DNA of 47,347 nt from Bifidobacterium breve (lineage in GTDB: Bacteria; Actinomycetota; Acidimicrobiia; IMCC26256; JAENVU01): contig CAMBEL010000012.1 in assembly GCA_945865605.1 (NCBI GenBank), positions 1 to 47,347 on the forward strand, written 5' to 3'. This document shows positions 17,687 to 27,493 of this stretch, piece after piece (positions within the stretch are counted from its first letter, which is position 1; every line of letters starts with the position of its first letter). Below the pieces are notes generated by a model, which was given only the letters and a program-made list of their open reading frames with translations, was not told where the DNA came from and ran no database searches. Position numbers and translations under genes: made by a program.

Positions 17687-19179
17687 GGGACGTCTTCCCG
17701 CATGGCAGCGGCGAGAACAATGTTGTCTGGGGCAACCACATCGGAGCCATCGAGATCTGCGAGTGTCCGAGCCACCCGCAGTACGCGCGCTGCGCCACGC
17801 CCTGTGAGCATCGCGTCTTCGATAACGAATTGCCACGCGTCAGTGGCTTCTTGCTTGAGGGGGATTAGGGATGCCAGCGCGCCCGCGGGAACGTGGGCGT
17901 TGCGACGCCAAGGTGTCCCGCATAGGCGCCGCTTTTGAAGCTCGATCGCTTCGTTCACGCGCATTGCGGTATCGGCAGAAGACTCGCCGGGTGTATCGCC
18001 TGGTTGAGGCCCAGCTACGCGCACCCGAAGATCGAATCGATCTAGAAGTGGTGCCGAGAGCCGCCGACGATAACGAGCCCGTTGAGTATCGCTACACCGA
18101 CACGCAGATCCTCCGAGTCCGCATGGACACGGGTTGGTGCAAGCAATGAGTACGAAGTCAGAAGGGAACTGCAAGCTCCCGGCTTGGCGCGCGATGCGAA
18201 CAACACGTTCCTCGAGAGGTTGACGCAATGCGTCGAGCGCGCTTGGGGGAAACTCGCCAAGTTCATCGAGAAACAGGACACCGCGGTGTGCCATCGTGAC
18301 CTCGCCGGGTCTGAGTGTGCGGCCGCCGCCACCCACTAGAGCGGGTGTGGTTGCCGTGTGATGGGGTGCGCGGAAGGGACGCACCGATACGAGTCGATCG
18401 GGAGGGGTACCGCCAGCTGCCGACTGGATTCGTGTGACGTCTATCGCTTCGTCTTCTTCGAGTGGTGGAAGGATTGTCGGTAGGCGGCGAGCGAGCATCG
18501 TTTTGCCGGTTCCGGGTGGTCCGGCGAGGAGCAAGTGGTGAGAGCCCGCTGCACAGGCGGCGATGGCGAGGCGTGCTGTAGGCAGTCCGCGCACTTCGGC
18601 CAAGTCCGATGGTTCAGGCTCCGGTTCAGGAGTGTGATTGCGAATCACTGGAGCATCGGGCCACGGTTCTTCTCCAGCGAGGCAATTGCGTAACTCGCCG
18701 AGAGTTCGCGCGGTTCGCACCTTGAGGCCTGAAACCAGCGCTGCCTCTGCTGCGTTGTCGGGCGGAACGATGACGACATCTACACCGTTTCGATGCAATA
18801 CATCAGACAGGACGAATGTGCCGGGAACGGATCTGATGGTGCCGTCTAGTCCGAGTTCGCCGAGAACACCAACGCCTTCGAGGCACTCCGCCGAAAGATT
18901 TTCCTCTGCAACCAAGAGTCCAAGAGCTATCGCGAGTTCTAGGCCCGCACCCGTCTTTCGAATTGCCGCAGGCGCAAAGTTCACCGTTACCCGTTTGAGT
19001 GGGAACGGGAGTTCTGAGGACAACAATGCGGCGCGCACACGCTCGCGCGATTCACGGCCTGTGGCATCGGGTAGGCCGACCACCGTGTAGCCCGGAAGAC
19101 CTTGAGACACGTGAACTTCGACGCGTACGGGGTAACCGTCGACGCCGAGCAAGGTGGCGCTGCGCAACGAGGCGAGCAT
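17683..19179 (-). CDS. comM: YifB/ComM family Mg chelatase-like AAA ATPase
   Basis: LLAGPPGTGKTMLARRLPTILPPL, FRAPHHTATTPALVGGG, GVLFLDELGEF, CTNPCPCG. Confidence 0.96.
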   Translation of the reverse strand: MLASLRSATLLGVDGYPVRVEVHVSQGLPGYTVVGLPDATGRESRERVRAALLSSELPFPLKRVTVNFAPAAIRKTGAGLELAIALGLLVAEENLSAECLEGVGVLGELGLDGTIRSVPGTFVLSDVLHRNGVDVVIVPPDNAAEAALVSGLKVRTARTLGELRNCLAGEEPWPDAPVIRNHTPEPEPEPSDLAEVRGLPTARLAIAACAAGSHHLLLAGPPGTGKTMLARRLPTILPPLEEDEAIDVTRIQSAAGGTPPDRLVSVRPFRAPHHTATTPALVGGGGRTLRPGEVTMAHRGVLFLDELGEFPPSALDALRQPLEERVVRIARQAGSLQFPSDFVLIACTNPCPCGLGGSACRCSDTQRARYRRRLSAPLLDRFDLRVRVAGPQPGDTPGESSADTAMRVNEAIELQKRRLCGTPWRRNAHVPAGALASLIPLKQEATDAWQFVIEDAMLTGRGAARVLRVARTLADLDGSDVVAPDNIVLAAAMREDVP

Positions 19180-19267
19180 TGGAACCTCCCAGGAGAGAGT
19201 GAACTGAGGGAGGACCGGGATGGTGCATGCACATTGCCGCGGTGGCCTCGACGGCTAGGGCGCACGG

Positions 19268-19282
19268 TATAACAGGGGTGTG
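19268..19282 (+). promoter_or_regulatory. Candidate -10 (TATAAC) with GTG start 6 nt downstream: possible leaderless xerC promoter
   Basis: TATAAC 19268-19273, then aggggt, GTG at 19280. Confidence 0.4.
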
Positions 19283-20239
19283 ACAGTCATAATCGAGGTG
19301 CGCCGGTATCCTTCACCTATGGCATGGGATGTTGATGGCTATGTGGCGTCACTCACTTCTTCTAGTGGGCACACCGTCGAGGCGTACGGCCGTGATGTGG
19401 CGCAGTTCGTCGCGTGGGCAGACCGAGGCGGATGCACCGATCCAAGTCGCTTGGACCACACTTCGTTGCGCCGGTATCTCAGTTACCTAACTACCCGTGG
19501 GTTCTCGCGTCGCACGATCGCGCGCAAGGCAGCTGCGTTACGTTCCTTCTTGCGATATTTGAAGCGACAAGGTGTGGTGGTTACCGACCCCGGTAGATCG
19601 TTACGCGCGCCGAAGGGATCAGCTCGACTGCCACGCGTGCCGCGCTCGTCTGAAGCCGTAGCTCTGCTCGATGCAGCGGTAGCGCAGATCCAAATAACCG
19701 ATTCCTCGGATGAAAAACCAGATGCCATTAGCCAAGCAACGGCGCTTAGGGACTTGGCGGTCCTCGAGGTGCTCTACAGCACAGGGATCCGGGTCTCAGA
19801 GTTGTGTGGTCTCGGGCCAACCGACTGTGACCTTCGACGAGGCGCGCTCACGGTCCTGGGTAAGGGCTCCAAGGTGCGTCGTATCCCACTTGGTGCTCCA
19901 GCCGCTGAGGCGCTGGATGTATGGCTAACGGCAGGGCGCCCGCTGTTCGAAAAACGTGACAGTCCAGCCGATGCGGTCTTCCTTAATCTGAGGGGGAGAC
20001 GTCTCTCTACGAGGGACGCTCGGAGGGTTCTGGAGCGCTTTCCAATGGAAGATGGGCGCACGTTGCATCCCCATGCACTTAGACACGCCTACGCTACGCA
20101 CTTATTGGAAGGTGGAGCCGACCTGCGTACTGTGCAGGAACTGCTCGGTCATGCCGACCTCGCAACCACGCAGATTTATACTCACCTAACCCGCGAACGC
20201 CTTCGGGCGGTCTATGAGGCTACCCATCCCCGTGCCTGA
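19280..20239 (+). CDS. xerC: Tyrosine recombinase XerC-like
   Basis: LYSTGIRVSELCGL, GKGSKVRRIPLG, HPHALRHAYATHLLEGGADLRTVQELLGHADLATTQIYTHLT; start GTG 19280 or ATG 19319. Confidence 0.93.
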   Translation: MTVIIEVRRYPSPMAWDVDGYVASLTSSSGHTVEAYGRDVAQFVAWADRGGCTDPSRLDHTSLRRYLSYLTTRGFSRRTIARKAAALRSFLRYLKRQGVVVTDPGRSLRAPKGSARLPRVPRSSEAVALLDAAVAQIQITDSSDEKPDAISQATALRDLAVLEVLYSTGIRVSELCGLGPTDCDLRRGALTVLGKGSKVRRIPLGAPAAEALDVWLTAGRPLFEKRDSPADAVFLNLRGRRLSTRDARRVLERFPMEDGRTLHPHALRHAYATHLLEGGADLRTVQELLGHADLATTQIYTHLTRERLRAVYEATHPRA

Positions 20240-21026
20240 CAACTCCAAGACCACCACGATCCAAGACGACACTGCAAATGTCATCGCGGGCTTATGGCAG
20301 GACTATAAGGACAATGCAGCAAACGAGGCGCGCGAGCGTCTCATCCTTCACTACTCGCCGCTTGTGAAGTTTGTCGCAGGGCGTGTCGCTGTCGGGTTAC
20401 CTCAGAGCATTGAGCAGACGGACCTCGTCTCGTATGGAATCTTCGGCCTCATCGATGCGATCGACAAGTTCGACCCTGCGCGCGGCTTCAAGTTTGAGAC
20501 GTACGCGATAAGCCGCATCAAGGGCGCGATCATCGACGAGCTCCGCTCCATCGACTGGGTCCCGCGTTCGGTGCGCGCCAAAGCGCGCGCTATCGAGCGC
20601 GCTTACTCCAAGTTGGAAAACGAGTTGAAGCGCACTCCAGAAGAAGAGGAAGTCGCAGTCGAACTCGGTATGACAATGAAGGAGTTGGCGCAGACACTTA
20701 GTCAGATCAGTTTCGTGGGCGTTGTTGCACTCGATGAAATTGTCGGTAGTGGCGAGCAGGGAAGCGGCACAACCGTCGGAGACACGGTCGCCGACAAGGT
20801 GAATGATCCGGTGGCGGCGTTCGAAGCCGATGAGATGAAGCACCTGCTTGCCGACGCAATTAACCGGATGCCAGACCGCGAACGTCTTGTGCTCACGCTC
20901 TACTACTACGAAGGCATGACGCTCGCCGAGATCGGTGAGGTACTGAGCGTTACGGAGAGTCGCGTGTGTCAGATCCACACCAAGGCGATCCTCCAGTTGC
21001 GGTCTCGAATGGTCGAGCCGGCTTAG
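20214..21026 (+). CDS. whiG: FliA/WhiG family RNA polymerase sigma factor
   Basis: LVKFVAGRVAVGLPQSIEQTDLVSYGIFGLIDAIDKFDPARGFKFETYAISRIKGAIIDELRSIDWVPRSVR, MTLAEIGEVLSVTESRVCQIH; alternative GTG start at 20232. Confidence 0.94.
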   Translation: MRLPIPVPDNSKTTTIQDDTANVIAGLWQDYKDNAANEARERLILHYSPLVKFVAGRVAVGLPQSIEQTDLVSYGIFGLIDAIDKFDPARGFKFETYAISRIKGAIIDELRSIDWVPRSVRAKARAIERAYSKLENELKRTPEEEEVAVELGMTMKELAQTLSQISFVGVVALDEIVGSGEQGSGTTVGDTVADKVNDPVAAFEADEMKHLLADAINRMPDRERLVLTLYYYEGMTLAEIGEVLSVTESRVCQIHTKAILQLRSRMVEPA

Positions 21027-21141
21027 GCGGATAATCGTTAGCACCATTGCCATTGTCGGCTAATGGGTTTAGAGTCAGGTTCGGTTCCTAACTTCCTCCA
21101 CGGCTTCCCCCTCCCGCACTCGCTTCCTGCTGGGAGTTGCC

Positions 21142-22827
21142 ATGGATGTTCGCTCGACGCTTCGTCTTGCTGTCGCGGTGCTTGCCGCATTGCTCGTCAC
21201 TTTTCCTTCAGTCCCCGCGCTCGGCGTGAATGCTCCCGGCCCTTGGCTGAGGCCAGTTGGTGGCCTCGTGCTGCGACCCTTTGCTGCCCCGCTGACCCGA
21301 TTCGGTCCTGGACATCGTGGGGTCGACCTCGTCGCTCCAGCCGGCACGCCGGTGTATGCCGCGAACAGTGGCGTAGTCGCTTTTGCTGGCCAGGTGGGTG
21401 GGACTCTGCACGTTGTCGTTTCTCACATTGGTGAATTACGAACGTCTTACTCGTTCCTGTCGGCGATCGCGGTACGACGCGGTGAGTCGGTCGAGCGCGG
21501 GAGCCTCGTGGGGAACACGGGTGGCGCGAGCGATGAACATGGTCCCGATGCATTGCACTTTGGGCTCCGTGTTGGTGAACGATATGTAGACCCGATGAAG
21601 TTGTTCGCGGCTCCAGATCTATCGCGCATGATTCGCCTTGCGCCGGTGGATAGCCCTCAACAAACTGGACTTAGGTCCCCGTCTTTTGAACAGCGATCGC
21701 TAGCCGCATCGTTGCACTTGCCGCAGGTAACTACTCCAGAAGGGAAAGCGAACTCGGAGACTGCCTGGGATCGCACTGCAGGGGCGATGGCGTGGCTGGT
21801 TACCGGACCCACCAAGTTGATTGGGCCTGCCGGACGCTTCGGCAACTCCCTGCTGCGCGCCACGCCGCTCGGTGCGGCGGCCACCGATGCGCGGTCGATA
21901 TCGCGACGGTTGATGTCGTGGGCTCGGTCCCGCAAAGCCTGCACAACCGATCTCGCCGCTGGCCCTAGTGGCGGAGGATCGGGTCATGTCCTATTAGCGA
22001 TAGGGGGGATCAACAGTCAAATGTCTGATGCAACAGCGGCAACGTTCGGCCTCGATTGGTCGACACTCGGGTTTCGCCCCGACGAGGTTCGCTGGTTCTC
22101 TTACGCCCCAGACCACGGCGTGTACCGACCACGCAATACCTGGGGAGATTTATTCGGTCAAGCGCTGTCGTTGAGGTCGCAACTAAGAGCGATGCAGCGA
22201 GAAAGTCCAGGACGCGAAGTAGACCTGGTGGCGCATTCGCAGGGTGGGGTCATTGTCGACGCGTTCCTTCAACTCATTTATGACCCCGCAGACCCAACCC
22301 TTCCTCCGATTGGCAACGTCGTAACGCTTTCGTCGCCCCATCGTGGTGCGCCCATCGCGACGGTTGTCCCGATGTTGTCCGCCGATCCCGCGGGGCGCCA
22401 AGCCTTGCGTTCGATAATCGATGCATCCAACGGACAATTGCCACCGGCCAATAGTCCTGCGCTTCGCCAGTTGGCAGAATCATCACCATTCTTGCGTGCG
22501 ATATGGGATCGGCGGATGCCGGAGCAAATTGATCTGACAACGATTGGCTCGGCTGACGATGTAATCGTGCCAGCGGACCACTCGATGGTGCCGGGAGCGC
22601 CGGAGGTCACCGTGAACCCGCGTGGACTGAACGACCACTCTGCCATCGTGTCCGATCCACTCGCGATGGCTGCGGTTCGACTCGCTCTCGAACGAAAACC
22701 GTTGCCGTGTGTTGGGTTGTTGGATGGCGTCCGCGGTGCCATCGAGCCGGTGATTGTGAGCAGGTTCGAACACGGAGCTGGACAGTTCGCTCGGCACATT
22801 TCGCGTTTGGTTCGCGTACCCAGGTGA
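21142..22827 (+). CDS. Secreted M23 (LytM-type) peptidase domain fused to a C-terminal alpha/beta-hydrolase (lipase/PGAP1-like) domain
   Basis: Signal peptide; GHRGVDLVAPAGTPVYAANSGVVAFAGQVGGTLHVVVSHIGELRTSY...ALHFGLR; then VLLAIGGINSQ, DLVAHSQGGVIVDAF nucleophile elbow, DDVIVP and NDHSAI as plausible acid/His. Confidence 0.82.
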   Translation: MDVRSTLRLAVAVLAALLVTFPSVPALGVNAPGPWLRPVGGLVLRPFAAPLTRFGPGHRGVDLVAPAGTPVYAANSGVVAFAGQVGGTLHVVVSHIGELRTSYSFLSAIAVRRGESVERGSLVGNTGGASDEHGPDALHFGLRVGERYVDPMKLFAAPDLSRMIRLAPVDSPQQTGLRSPSFEQRSLAASLHLPQVTTPEGKANSETAWDRTAGAMAWLVTGPTKLIGPAGRFGNSLLRATPLGAAATDARSISRRLMSWARSRKACTTDLAAGPSGGGSGHVLLAIGGINSQMSDATAATFGLDWSTLGFRPDEVRWFSYAPDHGVYRPRNTWGDLFGQALSLRSQLRAMQRESPGREVDLVAHSQGGVIVDAFLQLIYDPADPTLPPIGNVVTLSSPHRGAPIATVVPMLSADPAGRQALRSIIDASNGQLPPANSPALRQLAESSPFLRAIWDRRMPEQIDLTTIGSADDVIVPADHSMVPGAPEVTVNPRGLNDHSAIVSDPLAMAAVRLALERKPLPCVGLLDGVRGAIEPVIVSRFEHGAGQFARHISRLVRVPR

Positions 22828-22873
22828 CAGGCCACGCGGTCTCGCATCAATCGACAGGACATGGAGGTCCCCG

Positions 22874-24103
22874 ATGACATTTTGGAATCCAAACCAACCG
22901 CGTCGCACCGTGCGACGCAGGCGTTCGAGAACACGCCATCTCCGCAGGGTCGCGATGTGTTCGATCGCTTTAGCAAGCGTATGGCTGATCATGAGCATCT
23001 CTCCTGCGGTATTGGGAGCAAGACCGAACGAGGAGGTGAGGGGTACACGCAGCGGCACATCACCGACTGGTAAGTCGGAAGGCGCTCGGGCACTTTCGAA
23101 GGCGTGGGGGTACACGGCATCGGATGAACCGCAAGACGTACTCGTCGATGGTGCAACGGCGTTCCTACTTGGTTCCCGGTCGCTTACTGCTCTCGATACT
23201 TCGAACGGCGATGAGCACTGGCGTGTAACTCTTGATGCCCCGAACCCTTGGTGGACGGTGGGTCGGGACGCGGTAATCGTGAGCACTGCGACAGGGTTCG
23301 TTGCTCTCGAGCGAGATTCGGGAGAGACGCGTTGGCGAGCGAGCGCAAATGAGTTCGCTGGTGCGGTATCGCTATTACATCCGCGCGACTCCACACCTGC
23401 CGCGCTTGTCGCGACCCAGGACGGCGGTTTGGCTGCGCTCAATCTGAAGACCGGAACCACGCTATGGGCGCGCCGTTTACCGGGTCGGTTGCGTGGCTTG
23501 GTCGTTGTTGATGATGCCAATGCCAACATTGCACTCGTTACGGAAGGAGCGACCACGCGTGTCCAGATGATTGACGCCCAGAACGGGGTCACCCTTTGGG
23601 AGGCCGAGGCAACAGATCGCACGTCGACACCTGTATTCGCGGAGGACTCGGTAGTGCTTGGAATGGCACAAGACGAAATTGGCGGAGAGGTGCGGGCGTA
23701 CCGCGTGAGCGATGGGAAACAACTCTGGTCCTCACCGACCGTCGGAGCTTTTCAGCCTGGCCTTGTACCGGTTTTGGCTGGTGGGCACATATATGTCGTG
23801 GACGAACTCGGCCAAGTGATGCGCATCGATCCTTCTACCGGAGCTCGGGTGTGGCGACGCAGCCTCGGCGAAGCAGTTCTGATTTCTCGGCCAGTCATCA
23901 TGGGGAAGGTGGTCGTATTGACTGACTATGCGCGTGAGGTTGTAATCGTCGACCGCCGCACAGGCAAGATTCGGTCTCGGTGGGCAGCGGGGGCAGTGCC
24001 TGTTGGTGTCGCTGCCGCTAAGGGGCTGGTCCTAGTTGCTCAGCGCCTGGTCAGAACAGACCAACTCAGTGCCTATAGGACGAAGGACTTAAAGCCCACT
24101 TAA
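22874..24103 (+). CDS. Membrane-anchored/secreted PQQ-like beta-propeller repeat protein
   Basis: N-terminal hydrophobic segment; repeats such as [77 protein letters not shown]. Confidence 0.85.
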   Translation: MTFWNPNQPRRTVRRRRSRTRHLRRVAMCSIALASVWLIMSISPAVLGARPNEEVRGTRSGTSPTGKSEGARALSKAWGYTASDEPQDVLVDGATAFLLGSRSLTALDTSNGDEHWRVTLDAPNPWWTVGRDAVIVSTATGFVALERDSGETRWRASANEFAGAVSLLHPRDSTPAALVATQDGGLAALNLKTGTTLWARRLPGRLRGLVVVDDANANIALVTEGATTRVQMIDAQNGVTLWEAEATDRTSTPVFAEDSVVLGMAQDEIGGEVRAYRVSDGKQLWSSPTVGAFQPGLVPVLAGGHIYVVDELGQVMRIDPSTGARVWRRSLGEAVLISRPVIMGKVVVLTDYAREVVIVDRRTGKIRSRWAAGAVPVGVAAAKGLVLVAQRLVRTDQLSAYRTKDLKPT

Positions 24104-24148
24104 GTTGAGATATCCCGGTGTGCCCTGCCTAGAGAATCCGATCGAAGC

Positions 24149-24161
24149 TCCGCTACACTCC
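24149..24161 (+). promoter_or_regulatory. Candidate -10 region of rpsB promoter (GCTCCGCTACACT)
   Basis: gctccgctacact in rpsB leader; shares core with rpsP upstream region. Confidence 0.3.
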
Positions 24162-24278
24162 GCCTCGACTCGAGCTACAGCTCGGGATCTCGCACGCTCG
24201 TCAACCAACGGTCGCCGCCGGGCAATAGCCCAACGGCGCTGCACGGGCGGAGGACTCAACCGAAGGAAGGAATACCGC

Positions 24279-25241
24279 GTGGCTGTCGTCACTATGAAAC
24301 AGCTTCTGGCGGCCGGTGTGCATTTCGGCCATCAGACGCGTCGTTGGAATCCCAAGATGAAGCGATTCATTTTTGGAGAGCGCAGCGGCATCTATGTCAT
24401 CGATCTTCAGCAGACCCTCGAACGGATAGACACCGCATACCGGTACATCCGTCAGACCGTGGAAGACGGCGGGACCGTCTTGTTCGTAGGGACCAAGAAG
24501 CAAGCCCAGATACCGATCCAGGAGGCTGCGGATAGGTGCGGGATGCACTACGTGAATTACCGCTGGCTTGGTGGGATGCTCACGAACTTCTCGACGGTAC
24601 ACAAACGTGTTTCCAAGTTGCGCGAGATGGAACGTCAGGTAGCTACTGGCGAGACCGACCAGATGATCAAAAAGGAAGGCCTCAAGATCAAGCGTGAGGT
24701 CGTGAAACTCGATCGCAACCTCGGCGGAATACGGAGCATGGAAAAACTTCCGAGCGTCGTGTTTGTCATCGATACAGGGAAAGAACACATCGCGGTGACC
24801 GAAGCGAACAGGCTTGGCATCCCGGTTGTCGCTGTAGTCGACACGAACTGCGATCCAGACATCATCACGTTCCCGATACCTGGTAACGATGACGCGATTC
24901 GTTCAGCTGCGCTGATGTGCCGCGTCGTGGCCGATGCATGTGACGAAGGCCGTTACTTGGCCCAAAAAAAGAACGCTCGTTCAGCAACTAAGGCCGAGCC
25001 CACAGCGCCCGCGCCACTTACTGCCGCTGAAGAACGCGCACGCGCCGAACAACAGGCGTCGGCCCGTACTGCCGCAGCGGTCGCGCAGGCTGAGCGTGAG
25101 CAGAAACTTGCCGAAGCGAAGGCTACGAAGGCCGCAGAGCCAGAGGTCGCCGTTGAAACAACGGAACCTACAGCTGAGTCTGCAGCGCCATCCGAAGCGG
25201 AACCTGCTGGTGACGTTGAAGGCGATGTAGTAAATGCCTGA
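24279..25241 (+). CDS. rpsB: 30S ribosomal protein S2 with Ala/Glu-rich C-terminal extension
   Basis: GTG start: [46 protein letters not shown]; start moved from 24105. Confidence 0.96.
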   Translation: MAVVTMKQLLAAGVHFGHQTRRWNPKMKRFIFGERSGIYVIDLQQTLERIDTAYRYIRQTVEDGGTVLFVGTKKQAQIPIQEAADRCGMHYVNYRWLGGMLTNFSTVHKRVSKLREMERQVATGETDQMIKKEGLKIKREVVKLDRNLGGIRSMEKLPSVVFVIDTGKEHIAVTEANRLGIPVVAVVDTNCDPDIITFPIPGNDDAIRSAALMCRVVADACDEGRYLAQKKNARSATKAEPTAPAPLTAAEERARAEQQASARTAAAVAQAEREQKLAEAKATKAAEPEVAVETTEPTAESAAPSEAEPAGDVEGDVVNA

Positions 25242-26079
25242 CGTGAGTGCGAAGGATGTCGCGGTGCTGCGCAAGCAGTCGGGCGCCGGGATGATGGACT
25301 GCAAACGTGCTCTCGAAGAATCTGATGGGAACCTAGATGCAGCCAAAGATTGGTTGCGCACTAAGGGGCTCGCTGGTGCCACCAAGAGAGCGGGTCGCGA
25401 CGCAGACCAGGGAGCGATCGACGTAGTGATAGAAGGCGGAGTGGCTGCACTTGTGGAGATCACTTGCGAAACCGATTTTGTTGCTAAGAGCGACAACTTC
25501 AAAGCGACCGTGACAACGGTCGCTGCTCAGGTAGCGACTCTTGGGGATGCGGATGTGGCCTCCCAGCCGCTCGGAGAATCCACGGTTGGCGAAGAGATCA
25601 CTCAGATGGGCTCAAAACTCGGCGAGAAAATCGAGATTGGGCGCGTTGTGCGTTACGCGACTGATAGCGGCCTGCTGGATGCTTACAAGCATGTGCAGAA
25701 TGGTCGCGGCGTAATAGGAGTTCTCGTCGAACTTTCTGGCGTAGATCCCTCGGATGAGAAGGCGCAAGCAGTCGCACACGATATTGCTCTTCACATTGCC
25801 AGTGCTGCCCCTCGGTATGTTCAGCGCTCAGATATTCCAGTTGACGCAATCGAGAAGGAACGCGTAGTTCTCACCGAGTTGACTCGCAACGAAGGAAAGC
25901 CTGAAGCATCGATCGAAAAGATTGTTGAAGGACGGCTGAACGGGTTCTTCAAGGATTACGTACTCATGGAGCAGGGCTTCGTGCGCGACGCCAAGACGTC
26001 GGTGGCGAGTTTAGTAGAAGGCCTTAGTGCCACTGCGGTTGTTACACGCTTCGCGCGAGTGAAGATCGGCGAGGAATGA
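25234..26079 (+). CDS. tsf: Elongation factor Ts
   Basis: [44 protein letters not shown]. Confidence 0.96.
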   Translation: MPDVSAKDVAVLRKQSGAGMMDCKRALEESDGNLDAAKDWLRTKGLAGATKRAGRDADQGAIDVVIEGGVAALVEITCETDFVAKSDNFKATVTTVAAQVATLGDADVASQPLGESTVGEEITQMGSKLGEKIEIGRVVRYATDSGLLDAYKHVQNGRGVIGVLVELSGVDPSDEKAQAVAHDIALHIASAAPRYVQRSDIPVDAIEKERVVLTELTRNEGKPEASIEKIVEGRLNGFFKDYVLMEQGFVRDAKTSVASLVEGLSATAVVTRFARVKIGEE

Positions 26080-26098
26080 CGCGGGAGCCTCGCGCCGC

Positions 26099-26842
26099 AT
26101 GAGCACACCGGTAGGGCACTGGAAACGTGTGATTCTGAAGTTGTCGGGCGAGGTGTTCGCAGACACTTCGATCGGATATGGAATTGACTCTGAAGTCGTT
26201 TACCGCATTGCAGAAGAAGTAGCCGCAGCCCGCAGCGATCTAGGTGTTGAGATTGCAGTCGTTGTTGGCGGCGGCAACATTTTTCGCGGAATGACTGGTG
26301 CCAAACGCGGCATGGATCGTGCCCGCGCCGACTACATGGGGATGCTGGCAACCGTGATCAATGCGCTGGCACTTCAGGATGCTCTAGAGAAAGTCGGGCA
26401 GCCCACACGCGTTCAAACCGCAATCACGATGGCTCAGGTTGCCGAGCCGTACGTACCGCTGAGGGCGATCCGTCATCTTGAGAAGGGACGGATCGTCGTG
26501 TTCGCAGCGGGTACTGGTAATCCGTACTTCACCACCGATACAACGGCAGCTCTGCGCGCAGCCGAGATTGGTGCCGCAGCAATCCTCAAAGGGACACACT
26601 CCGGCGTCGACGGCATTTACAGCGCTGACCCACGCACAGACCCGACGGCGGTGAAACTCACCAAGGTGTCCCACTTTGAAGTGATTGAACGTGGTCTAAA
26701 GGTCATGGACTCGACGGCGATCACATTCTGCATGGACAACGATTTGCCGATCGTTGTGTTCGATGTTTCTACAGATGGAAACATTGGCCGCGCGCTTGTA
26801 GGGGAACCAATCGGAACGCTCGTTAGTTCAAAGGGGGCTTGA
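26099..26842 (+). CDS. pyrH: Uridylate kinase
   Basis: [56 protein letters not shown]. Confidence 0.96.
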   Translation: MSTPVGHWKRVILKLSGEVFADTSIGYGIDSEVVYRIAEEVAAARSDLGVEIAVVVGGGNIFRGMTGAKRGMDRARADYMGMLATVINALALQDALEKVGQPTRVQTAITMAQVAEPYVPLRAIRHLEKGRIVVFAAGTGNPYFTTDTTAALRAAEIGAAAILKGTHSGVDGIYSADPRTDPTAVKLTKVSHFEVIERGLKVMDSTAITFCMDNDLPIVVFDVSTDGNIGRALVGEPIGTLVSSKGA

Positions 26843-26845
26843 GAT

Positions 26846-27409
26846 ATGCCGTCTGCCACCGAAGTAATTGCCGATTGTCAAGACAAGATGCGCAAAGCGA
26901 TTACGCATCTGCATGATGAGTTCTCCTCTCTCCGGACGGGTAGGGCAAGCCCGGCGCTTGTTGAGAAGATCCGAGTGGACTACTTCGGAAGCGAAGTGCC
27001 ATTGCAACAACTGGCAGGGTTCACGGTTCCAGAGGCGCGTGTGCTCGTCATACAGCCGTATGACAAGGGCGCGATTGGCGCTATCGAGAAAGCAATCCAA
27101 CTGAGCGACTTGGGTATCAATCCAGGCAACGATGGCCAAGTGATTCGCCTCGCATTTCCACAATTGACCGAAGACCGTCGCAAGGAAATGGTCAAGAGGG
27201 CTAAAAACATGGCTGAGGAAGCTCGTATTGCGGTCCGAAATCGGCGTCGCCATGCGCGCCAGGAGTTAGAAGCGCTAGAAAAAGAGGGAGAAATCTCTCG
27301 AGATGAGTTGGACCGGGTCGAGAAAGACCTAGAGAAACTCACCGCCGAGGTGGTTGCCGAAGTCGACACTGTCCTCACACACAAGGAACGCGAACTTCTT
27401 GAGGTCTAG
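26846..27409 (+). CDS. frr: Ribosome recycling factor
   Basis: LRTGRASPALVEKIRVDYFGSEVPLQQLAGFTVPEARVLVIQPYDKGAIGAIEKAI. Confidence 0.97.
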   Translation: MPSATEVIADCQDKMRKAITHLHDEFSSLRTGRASPALVEKIRVDYFGSEVPLQQLAGFTVPEARVLVIQPYDKGAIGAIEKAIQLSDLGINPGNDGQVIRLAFPQLTEDRRKEMVKRAKNMAEEARIAVRNRRRHARQELEALEKEGEISRDELDRVEKDLEKLTAEVVAEVDTVLTHKERELLEV

Positions 27410-27493
27410 GGCTTTCATTGGGCAGAGTCCCTATTCCGGTTTCGTGATGGGCGACCGGTCTAGCCTGACCTCAAGGGGTAACGGGGGGTATCA

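Noticed and set aside
21027-21034. GCGGATAA resembling the WhiG/sigma-28 -10 consensus GCCGATAA upstream of the M23-hydrolase gene
   Set aside because: No TAAA at the expected -35 spacing; 7/8 match could be chance
22483-23622. 379-aa minus-strand ORF across the hydrolase/propeller boundary
   Set aside because: Antisense to two well-supported genes, no recognisable domain, biased composition
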